Shown here: piece by piece, positions 17,601 to 20,330 of the stretch
Position numbering within the stretch: the first letter of the stretch is position 1
Layout of the letters: the number at the start of each line of letters is the position of its first letter
Assembly (NCBI RefSeq): GCF_000090795.2
Contig: NW_003546784.1
Span: 7,693 to 28,022, forward strand
Length of the DNA: 20,330 nucleotides
Direction of reading: 5' to 3'
Source of the DNA: Amphimedon queenslandica
Lineage: Eukaryota > Porifera > Demospongiae > Haplosclerida > Niphatidae
The notes under the pieces: generated by a model
Told to the model about the DNA's origin: nothing
The model's database searches: none
The model's input: the letters and a program-made list of their open reading frames with translations, nothing else
Position numbers and translations under genes: made by a program

Positions 17601-19582
17601 ATGATTGATTTCTTAATCAGAGTTATTTGTGTCAATCAAAAACATGGCATATCTGCTTTCTTAACCTTCCTTGCTGCAGTACAGTGACTACATTACACAG
17701 TCTAATCTTGCCGCTGACTTCAGTGAAAGCTCAGCCACTTTGTGACTACACCTGTTTTTAATGAAGATTATTAAGTTAATTAAAAAGTGGAGATTTTTTC
17801 ATACAGATAAATAGGGGTGATGTACGTGTACATACAGACAGACAGACTTATATATTTGTGTTGTTTATGTGGGGCTCACTCATGCTCACCCCAATTAGTA
17901 GTATTAAATTTTCTAATACATATGCATGTACTTCAAGTTGTGTAGAAAACTAGAAATTTTGAGTGTTCCAGTTAAAATTTGCTATAATTGCTATTATAGT
18001 ACATGTATAAGGCTATAAGTAGCTCATGAAGCATGCTAGCTGTGTAGCTCACTTGGCATTCTTTGTGGGAAACCTAGCAGTATACCGTAAGTGTAGAAAT
18101 TTTCGAGGTGTATTAATTTTCGCGGGTACTAGCTAACCGTGAAAATTAATATTTTAACCCTTTATGAACAGAACGCCCACACGTCCAATTATAGTTGTTA
18201 ATAACAATGGTACTGTACAAGTTCTTCAGGCGTGTGGACAAAAATAAGGACAAGATAGTGAAGAAGACAAACCTGAGGAGAAGTCACAAGCAGCTGGTGT
18301 TGCTAATGATCCAGAGAAGTAAAATAGAAAATGAGGAGAGTCCACGTGCAATAATTATTACATCACATGACCTCACTGACCACCCCTTTTATGATTATCC
18401 GCGAAATTTTATCCACGTGAAATTTATAAAATAAAGCAACTAGCACAAAACTGTGAAAATTTATTACCTCGAAAATTTCTACGCTTACGGTATTTGAATA
18501 ATAACAATAAACCAACCACAATTAAAGGATGTGCTGACAGTACTGTACATGTACTAAGAGTCAAAATTTTGAAATGAAGCATTAACCAAAAATCACTTGA
18601 AGTACTACCAAGAGTGGATGATTAATTATTCACTCTTGGTACCTTATGTGTATGTATATGTACATGTGCTCACTTCACTTCCCCTCTTGTATAATTCTCC
18701 TGTCATTCTTAATGATCTTTCTCTCTCCCTCAGGTTGTAGAGAAGAGTTGGATGCCATTAATGATGTATACAAGCAGAGACTGGAGATGCTATCAAGGAA
18801 GGACAGAGATGCTTATAGTGCACTGAAATGGCTCAAAGAAAACAAGAGCAAGTTTAAGAGACCAGTTTATGAGCCAATCCTAACACTTGTAAGAGATGAA
18901 GTGTATACATGTACATATTATACATGTACAATGTGCTTCTTTCTCTCTTTTATTCTTCCTTTTCTTTTTCATGTAGTTACGTATTAAGGACATGAATTAT
19001 GCTAGTCAGATAGAGAGTTTCTTTAGTGGACGTGATCTGGTGTCTTTTATATTTGAAAGTAGAGAAGATCGTGACGTTTTTGCTAGAGAAGTACATACAC
19101 CAGACCCTCATAAACACAACTTTATCTTTCTTTTGTCTCTCACTCTTCTCTTCCACTCACTGTCCTTTTCCAATGAACCTCTCTCTCTCTCTCCCTCCCT
19201 CCCCCTCTCTCTTTTCCTCTCCCTCTCTCCTCTTATCAGGTGAGGGATAGTATGAATCTTAGGGTTAATATGGTTATTGCTCCTTCTAATCCACTCTCTA
19301 ATTACAAATGTAAGGTTCCAATGGAGAGGCTAAGGTGAGAACCACACCCTTTACTAAATGTACATATGTCATGTACATGTACATGTTGTTTTCAGGCAGT
19401 TTGGATTCCAGTACATGTTAATGGATTTGGTTGAAGCTCCTCCTCCTGTACTGTCCTATTATTGTGCTCATCAGCATTTACATGATATCCCAGTGTCTCT
19501 TAATAAATTAACAACTCAAAGATTGAATAGTTTAAAATCATCTCATCCAGAGGTACAGAGGTTTTACACTGATGATCAGATG
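5538..19582 (+). CDS. SMC5: Structural maintenance of chromosomes protein 5, N-terminal part (exons 1-16)
   Basis: Spliced CDS: 5538-5677, 5733-5794, 5968-6047, 6111-6166, 6730-6832, 7675-7737, 8451-8513, 8561-8632, 9236-9376, 13254-13409, 13884-14051, 14741-14906, 18734-18888, 18977-19090, 19240-19334, 19396-19582, giving 607 codons with consistent phases throughout. SMC5 pairs with SMC6 in the SMC5/6 complex (nuclear, DNA repair and chromosome segregation). Seen: Walker A GPNGTGKS (residues 65-72), the SMC5-typical CQFLPQDKV (163-171), a charged heptad-rich coiled coil from about 180 to 440, and the hinge region to residue 607, including APPPVLSYYC and the HQHLHDIPV segment. The usual length is about 1,100 aa, so the distal coiled coil, signature motif and Walker B lie off the right edge. 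Introns 9 and 12 each contain another gene. The start is the first in-frame ATG, 44 codons before HNFLTFD. Confidence 0.96.
5733..5794 (+). CDS. SMC5: SMC5 exon 2: head strand up to Walker A
   Basis: Encodes TFDNIVLEPSPQLNLIVGPN and the first base of the next Gly, so the Walker A loop is split by intron 2 (phase 1). Confidence 0.95.
5968..6047 (+). CDS. SMC5: SMC5 exon 3: Walker A completion
   Basis: Encodes GTGKSSLVCAICLVLCG and then ILGRAKD, the P-loop helix and the SMC5-type GRA segment. It ends in phase 0. Confidence 0.96.
6111..6166 (+). CDS. SMC5: SMC5 exon 4: head domain
   Basis: Encodes LKDFVKSGPAKEGYVEIT, equivalent to the 'FVKxG' stretch followed by the VEI strand in SMC5 proteins. 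It ends in phase 2, and the next exon joins in frame. Confidence 0.9.
6167..6729 (+). repeat. SMC5 intron 4 with TACATG runs and an ATGC repeat
   Basis: The intron holds palindromic ACATGT/TACATGTA runs (6188-6272, 6398-6414) and an (ATGC)n tract at about 6641-6664. Open frames here lack splice or homology support and are taken as chance. Confidence 0.75.
6730..6832 (+). CDS. SMC5: SMC5 exon 5: head domain
   Basis: Encodes a segment with SGNHPTIRRHIF and KWLLNGVDRREME, matching the head strands after VEI. The acceptor is CTCAG at 6725-6729 and the donor GTGGGC is non-optimal. Confidence 0.9.
6913..7303. mobile_element. hAT-type MITE with perfect 8-bp target duplication (SMC5 intron 5)
   Basis: Termini are TAGGGCTGATACGAATAG on the left and, read inward from the right, TGGGGCTGAAACGAATAG. 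Both flanks carry GTTTTAGG (6905-6912 and 7304-7311), an 8-bp duplication as expected for hAT transposases. The interior has more inverted ATTCGAATATTCG motifs and no credible gene. The 391-bp length fits a non-autonomous element. Confidence 0.9.
7304..7674 (+). other. Remainder of SMC5 intron 5
   Basis: AT-rich sequence with a few TACATG runs (7605-7625). No gene was recognised. Confidence 0.6.
7675..7737 (+). CDS. SMC5: SMC5 exon 6: Q-loop region
   Basis: 21 codons, phase 0-0, containing LNIQLENKCQFLPQ, a strongly conserved SMC5 stretch that continues as DKV in exon 7. Confidence 0.95.
7880..8215. repeat. Two tandem copies of a ~150-bp dispersed repeat (SMC5 intron 6)
   Basis: Copy 1 (about 7880-8028) and copy 2 (about 8070-8215) share the order: CAAAAATTAC, AGAGAATTCT, ATTTTTATAAT, a TGTACTT region, TTTGAGCTGATT, and a GTTGCTCCAAA end. 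Related copies lie near 12510-12655 and, more diverged, 12395-12485. The repeat is non-coding and its class is unknown. Confidence 0.75.
8451..8513 (+). CDS. SMC5: SMC5 exon 7: entry to the coiled coil
   Basis: 21 codons, phase 0-0: DKVVEFAKLDCYQLLEETEK and Ala. This is the SMC5-typical helix leading from the head into the first coiled coil. Confidence 0.95.
8561..8632 (+). CDS. SMC5: SMC5 exon 8: first coiled coil
   Basis: 24 codons, phase 0-0, beginning IGTDDMYSMHQRLKG and rich in Lys/Glu. The intron before it is only 47 bp. Confidence 0.9.
8800..8990. repeat. Dense TACATG hexamer cluster
   Basis: Several runs of (ACATGT)n/(TACATG)n occur at 8808-8860 and 8942-8985, the densest cluster in the window. 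Each unit is self-complementary, so runs can fold into hairpins. Confidence 0.8.
8992..9176. mobile_element. Small inverted-repeat element (SMC5 intron 8)
   Basis: The left end, TACATATAGGTGGCAATTTT, pairs imperfectly with the right end read inward, TACCATATAGCTGGTAATTT. Both ends continue with GGAGG or GAAGAGG. This 185-bp element resembles the TACCGTATAG family found at 12808, 15048 and 18083. Confidence 0.65.
9236..9376 (+). CDS. SMC5: SMC5 exon 9: first coiled coil
   Basis: 47 codons, phase 0-0, a charged helix ending KMKKAWI. The next exon continues as EYEEAR, equivalent to the W-x-EYE stretch of SMC5, so these two exons are adjacent in the mRNA across a 3,877-bp intron. Confidence 0.93.
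9377..9919 (+). other. SMC5 intron 9, left part
   Basis: AT-rich sequence with TACATG runs near 9557-9574. No exon was recognised. It separates SMC5 exon 9 from the 3' end of the antisense GPCR gene. Confidence 0.6.
9913..9918 (-). terminator. Poly(A) signal of the GPCR gene
   Basis: On the minus strand, AATAAA follows the TGA stop (9922-9920) after one base. This fits a very short 3' UTR. Assignment is by motif and position only. Confidence 0.55.
9920..10924 (-). CDS. Rhodopsin-like (class A) G protein-coupled receptor, orphan; nested in SMC5 intron 9
   Basis: A single-exon 334-aa protein with seven hydrophobic segments at about residues 16-40, 50-72, 93-115, 133-153, 178-203, 230-255 and 263-283, and a short cytoplasmic tail rich in Ser, Thr and Asn. 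Class A hallmarks seen: N31 in TM1, C92 at the top of TM3 with C172 in extracellular loop 2 (likely disulfide), D116-R117-F118 after TM3 in place of DRY, W144 in TM4, and P247 in TM6 (CFIP). N4 in NYT is a possible glycosylation site at the extracellular N-terminus. Divergent points are H60 where the TM2 Asp is normal and SPVVQ in place of NPxxY. The ligand is unknown; it may belong to a sponge-specific receptor expansion. It lies antisense inside the host intron, so it must have its own promoter. Confidence 0.9.
   Translation of the reverse strand: MESNYTYTGDFSPEAVAAVLSIEMILALIANGVVLVITIYQRKSLKQPSTIFFTSLILGHLVMILYLPFSITALAAGEWIIGSTDEERQGSCDFSAFIILYCVYVMLMTLSLISIDRFLFIVKPHLHKRFISPRVALVLVIIVWVFNAAFFSSGFIDGSGVVYQYIPDLGVCYAYTISTIAAVIRFLLTLVLLCIIVVTSVWTFCFTRKFINDQSEIVGDCVYASRKKRLFGIFGSMLLIYGVCFIPSAVLSSFLAIADPPGALVVSALILFFLAIVLSPVVQSYFRPEINSVIVNIICHKIMKKPHTTTSSMCNNSSANRGTNIDSLDINLHA
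11010..11110. repeat. 40-bp tandem duplication followed by a (GT)n microsatellite
   Basis: Two near-identical units (11010-11049 and 11050-11089) share CCATACAAT and TTGCCACTAATGTTGTG. A (GT)n run follows at about 11087-11110. These lie upstream of the GPCR start on the minus strand. A frame across the run encodes poly(Thr-His) and is not considered a gene. Confidence 0.8.
11111..12674. other. SMC5 intron 9, middle part: no gene recognised
   Basis: The stretch holds a short GATAAT repeat (11228-11250), a TACATG run (11898-11916), a low-complexity AT block (12285-12370) and diverged copies of the ~150-bp repeat (12395-12655). No frame with family resemblance or splice support was found. Confidence 0.6.
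12675..13140. mobile_element. 466-bp palindromic structure with ~80-bp arms
   Basis: The arm at 12675-12755 is the near-exact reverse complement of 13061-13140. Both contain the TAAATAATACCTACAGAGAG stretch and its complement, with a small mismatch region in the middle. The spacer contains the smaller TACCGTATAG element (12808-13020). It could be a foldback element or an insertion between inverted copies. Intronic and non-coding. Confidence 0.85.
12808..13020. mobile_element. TACCGTA-type MITE
   Basis: The element starts TACCGTATAGC and ends GCCATACGGTA. Its interior repeats the CCACGAAA motif and its complement (TTTCGTGG) many times, giving strong self-complementarity. At 213 bp it has no coding capacity. 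Confidence 0.8.
13254..13409 (+). CDS. SMC5: SMC5 exon 10: first coiled coil
   Basis: 52 codons, phase 0-0: EYEEARQIYDDAKKKRKEAE and more charged helix. A long purine tract (13426-13476) follows just after the donor. Confidence 0.93.
13614..13709. mobile_element. Possible short or degraded TACCGTA-type element
   Basis: The right end reads inward as TACCGTATAGTGGAAAATTT, matching other family members. The left end near 13614 is only weakly complementary, so the left boundary is uncertain. Confidence 0.45.
13884..14051 (+). CDS. SMC5: SMC5 exon 11: first coiled coil
   Basis: 56 codons, phase 0-0, heptad-like and Lys/Glu/Gln-rich, ending EKINNLMNQIS. The donor is GTAAGC. Confidence 0.92.
14304..14640. 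mobile_element. MITE with TACCTTAGGGTG termini (SMC5 intron 11)
   Basis: The left end, TACCTTAGGGTGGGTATTAA, and the right end read inward, TACCTTAGGGTGCGTATTAA, match over about 45 bp with few mismatches. The 337-bp element is non-coding. No target duplication longer than 2 bp was recognised. Confidence 0.85.
14741..14906 (+). CDS. SMC5: SMC5 exon 12: distal first coiled coil
   Basis: 55 codons plus one base, containing LPPPDTLEPQVKRKTREIYS. It ends in phase 1 (C|GTAATT), and the partner exon lies 3,827 bp downstream beyond the nested decarboxylase gene. Confidence 0.92.
14998..15492. mobile_element. Element bounded by GGGGCGAGCC ends, copy 1
   Basis: AAGGGGCGAGCCT at the left (14998 onward) is matched by the inverted GGCTCGCCCC at about 15482-15491, within the local palindrome GGGGCTCGCTTAGGCTCGCC. 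A TACCGTATAG element sits inside. It lies directly upstream of the decarboxylase promoter. Treating the two ends as one transposon is an inference from the repeated arrangement at 17299-17893. Confidence 0.5.
15048..15236. mobile_element. TACCGTATAG-type MITE upstream of the decarboxylase gene
   Basis: It begins TACCGTATAGCGGGTAATTT. The inward-read right end has AAATTTTGGAGGGAG, matching the left AATTTTGGAGGGA, and the interior is also self-complementary around CAAATT/AATTTG. The right terminus lacks the full TACCGTATAG and may be eroded. Confidence 0.7.
15582..15589 (+). promoter_or_regulatory. TATA box of the decarboxylase gene
   Basis: TATATAAA lies 64 bp before the ATG at 15653, a spacing that would give a short 5' UTR. 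The motif is seen directly; function is inferred. Confidence 0.5.
15653..16951 (+). CDS. Pyruvoyl-dependent decarboxylase of the phosphatidylserine decarboxylase superfamily, PsiD-like; nested in SMC5 intron 12
   Basis: An intronless 432-aa protein. The N-terminal part (about 1-200) resembles the PSDC-type domain found in long fungal and bacterial members, and the C-terminal part is the PSD catalytic fold: DDFFTREFR (213-221), SYHRWHSPVDG with H295 and H298, and FGGST at 391-395. By family knowledge the chain self-cleaves between G393 and S394, making a beta subunit and a 39-residue alpha subunit whose first residue becomes the pyruvoyl group. The usual PADG Asp region reads NACES (238-242). 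No signal peptide or membrane helix is visible, unlike mitochondrial PISD, so it is probably cytosolic. Overall length and motif order match the fungal L-tryptophan decarboxylase PsiD branch, so the substrate may be an aromatic amino acid rather than phosphatidylserine; this is inference. No intron, in contrast to the host gene. Confidence 0.93.
   Translation: MEKAAQAIPYCVGKWLPSDQAILNKWLENLIEEVDGKESTDGVDEVDAADEGLEIVGLQPPVRALKVLIETDSEVNMFFHQMFRQIPAKDPTCKPQVRNYRMMLRLINRIMTKAPEFNGSDLVGFPINAILNWPMGTTGGFAAFLNGKVNAHFKNILNHWAIFLKSEESCYVLTTDENGWLGPNAMAHPQMQNFAIDFVCDPSQPHYGFKSWDDFFTREFRKGIRPVASPDDPQVIVNACESAPFNIQTNVRRRDRFWIKSQPYSINFMLANDPLAEQFVGGTVYQAFLNAFSYHRWHSPVDGTIVKAYVQDGSYYSEAQSEKGDPAGPNNSQGYITEVATRGIIFIEADNPKIGLMCFIAVGMAEVSTCEITVFDGQHVQKGQQIGMFHFGGSTHCLVFRKDVNLTFDLHGQTPGLEAHNIPVKAKIAMVQ
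16947..16952 (+). terminator. Poly(A) signal overlapping the decarboxylase stop codon
   Basis: AATAAA at 16947-16952 includes the TAA stop (16949-16951). No closer AATAAA follows within the next few hundred bases. Position and motif only. Confidence 0.5.
16953..17280 (+). other. SMC5 intron 12, after the decarboxylase gene
   Basis: AT-rich sequence. A TATAAACTGGG at about 17151 resembles the TATATAAACCAGG before the decarboxylase, but no gene follows. Nothing else was recognised. Confidence 0.5.
17281..17893. mobile_element. Element bounded by GGGGC(A/G)AGCC ends, copy 2
   Basis: The left part (from about 17291, ATTAAAGGGGCAAGCCTAAG) is homologous over roughly 400 bp to 19603-19990. The right end, GGGGCTCACTCATGCTCACC at about 17871, is the inverted counterpart, as at 15474 in copy 1. 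A (GAAT)n tract (about 17531-17608) interrupts this copy and is absent from the 19603 copy. Confidence 0.6.
17531..17608. repeat. (GAAT)n microsatellite
   Basis: Imperfect tandem GAAT with occasional GATT units. It lies inside copy 2 of the GGGGCGAGCC element. Confidence 0.9.
18026..18077. repeat. Dispersed ~50-bp repeat, copy
   Basis: It contains GTAGCTCACTTGGCATTCTT and then TGTGGGAAACC. A related copy is at 13147-13197 (TTTAGCTCACTTGGCATGCT) and a weaker one near 8258-8310. At 18083 it directly adjoins a TACCGTA element. Confidence 0.65.
18083..18492. mobile_element. TACCGTA-type MITE with well-preserved termini
   Basis: Left TACCGTAAGTGTAGAAATTT and right (inward) TACCGTAAGCGTAGAAATTT match at 26 of 27 positions through TTCGAGGT. 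The 410-bp element contains a 79-codon frame (18195-18434) of Lys/Arg-rich composition with no family resemblance, so it is treated as non-autonomous. Confidence 0.88.
18493..18733 (+). other. End of SMC5 intron 12
   Basis: AT-rich sequence, an inverted CCAAGAGTG/CACTCTTGG pair (18608-18639) and the pyrimidine-rich acceptor tract before exon 13. Confidence 0.6.
18734..18888 (+). CDS. SMC5: SMC5 exon 13: end of first coiled coil and start of hinge
   Basis: The acceptor CCCTCAG is at 18727-18733, and phase 1 is completed by CGT. The segment DAYSALKWLKENKSKFKRPV followed by YEPI is the conserved SMC5 stretch just before the hinge. Confidence 0.95.
18977..19090 (+). CDS. SMC5: SMC5 exon 14: hinge
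   Basis: 38 codons, phase 0-0: MNYASQIESFFSGRDLVSFI and FESREDRDVFARE, the SMC5 hinge start. Confidence 0.95.
19240..19334 (+). CDS. SMC5: SMC5 exon 15: hinge
   Basis: Encodes VRDSMNLRVNMVIAPSNPLS and on to PMERLR, matching the hinge V-R-VN-V-AP region. The acceptor is preceded by a ~55-bp pyrimidine tract (19178-19236). Confidence 0.95.
19396..19582 (+). CDS. SMC5: SMC5 exon 16: hinge, last exon in window
   Basis: 62 codons completing the split Arg, with FGFQYMLMDLVEAPPPVLSY and the FYTDDQM end. The GTAAGA donor is at 19583, and the next exon was not found before the window edge. Confidence 0.95.
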
Positions 19583-19602
19583 GTAAGATATTGTTATTAC
19601 TA

Positions 19603-19990
19603 GACGAATGTAAAACATTAAAGGGGCGAGCCTAAGCAAGTAAAGCAATGTACATACAATAGATATTGACAGACTAACGATACTCATGACAGTGCAACTT
19701 AAGCACCTCAGAACTTGATTGAGTGCAGTGTAGTTCTTGACCTACCTTTGTAATCAAATCAAGTTTAACATTTGGAAAGCATTAAAGATAGCTAGAAACA
19801 GTCACTGCACAAATGATATGGCTAGATAGGCAACTGTAGCAATGTAGTCCAAGTTAGTTCAGGCTGTGACAGACATTCAAAGTCATTCACATCAATAAAG
19901 ATGGCATATCTGCTTTCTTGACATTCCTTGCCGTTGCTTTGGACAGTGGTATGCGAGTACAGTAAGTCAAGTTATCAGCAACAAGTGTAA
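19603..19990. repeat. Dispersed repeat homologous to 17281-17690 (SMC5 intron 16)
   Basis: Shared landmarks in the same order: CATTAAAGGGGC(A/G)AGCCTAAG, TTGACAGACTAAC(A/G)ATACT, CAGAACTTGAT, GACCTACCTTTGTAAT or a close match, GCACAAAT-ATAT/ATGGCTA, and ATGGCATATCTGCTTTCTT. The inverted right end seen in copies 1 and 2 was not found before the window edge. Confidence 0.8.
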
Positions 19991-20289
19991 CAGGGTAAAA
20001 AGTATTCCTATAATTGATTTCACCACCTTGCAAGTACAACTTGGTCATTATTAAGACTTATAGAGGTTCTCTCTACCTTATAATGCTTCTAGAGAAGTCT
20101 TTAGACAGTATCTCTATGCTCTCTTGCTGTTAGAAAGCTCTTAACTTTGTCCCATGTGTAAGCCGCCATTTTGTTTGCCGTAACCACACCCACTCACGTA
20201 AAGGAGCGTGGGCGGGTGGTTACTAAGGCTTGTTATTTCTCCAATACAACGTGTATAGAAGAAATGTAAGTGCGGACATACAAATAAAA

Positions 20290-20322
<33 letters not shown>

Positions 20323-20330
20323 GCGCGACG
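19991..20330 (+). other. SMC5 intron 16, visible end
   Basis: No SMC5 exon was recognised. It holds an imperfect GC-rich hairpin (20179-20222, AACCACACCCACTCACG against CGTGGGCGGGTGGTT) and a (TA)n microsatellite (20289-20316). Confidence 0.65.

Noticed and set aside
18195..18434. 79-codon plus-strand frame
   Set aside because: It is contained in the TACCGTA MITE. Basic composition but no recognisable domain; too short for a transposase.
1..20330. tRNA, rRNA, CRISPR array or bacterial operon features
   Set aside because: None were seen. Repeats are eukaryotic MITEs and microsatellites, and genes have GT-AG introns.

Overview
The window looks like nuclear DNA of an early-branching metazoan, most likely a demosponge of the Amphimedon type. 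This is an inference from AT-rich sequence, very short GT-AG introns (38-88 bp) between exons of an immunoglobulin-repeat gene, a typical animal SMC5 gene, a rhodopsin-like GPCR and many small inverted-repeat elements. No bacterial, viral or CRISPR feature was seen. All splice junctions were read by eye from GT/AG sites, phase agreement and protein continuity; no alignment was run.

Layout. (1) 1-5008, minus strand: the 5' part of a large immunoglobulin-superfamily gene. It has a signal-peptide exon, then twelve complete exons each encoding one Ig domain, and the start of a thirteenth Ig exon at the left edge. Every internal exon is flanked by phase-1 introns. (2) 5009-5537: a divergent intergenic region with two CACGTG sites around a TGACGTCA site, just before the SMC5 start codon. 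(3) 5538 to beyond the right edge, plus strand: SMC5. Sixteen exons give 607 codons: the N-terminal ATPase head with Walker A, the first coiled coil and most or all of the hinge. The second coiled coil and C-terminal head lie outside the window.

Two SMC5 introns are far larger than the rest (3,877 and 3,827 bp), and each holds a complete single-exon gene. The first (9377-13253) holds an antisense class A-like GPCR of 334 aa. The second (14907-18733) holds a sense-strand 432-aa pyruvoyl-type decarboxylase of the phosphatidylserine decarboxylase superfamily, resembling the fungal PsiD (L-tryptophan decarboxylase) branch rather than mitochondrial PISD. Both nested genes have an AATAAA within a few bases of the stop codon.

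The introns are full of small non-autonomous elements. These are two hAT-like MITEs with target-site duplications, a family with TACCGTA-type termini, a related-looking TACCTTAGGGTG element, a family carrying GGGGCGAGCC at both ends, a 466-bp palindromic structure, a ~150-bp dispersed repeat, and many TACATG/CATGTA hexamer runs confined to the SMC5 half.

The genes probably do not form a pathway. SMC5 works in SMC5/6 genome maintenance, the Ig protein is probably a cell-surface or secreted recognition or adhesion molecule, and the GPCR and decarboxylase appear to be later insertions. The most interesting points are the PsiD-like decarboxylase inside an SMC5 intron and the duplicated two-Ig cassette with an extra cysteine in each of six consecutive domains.
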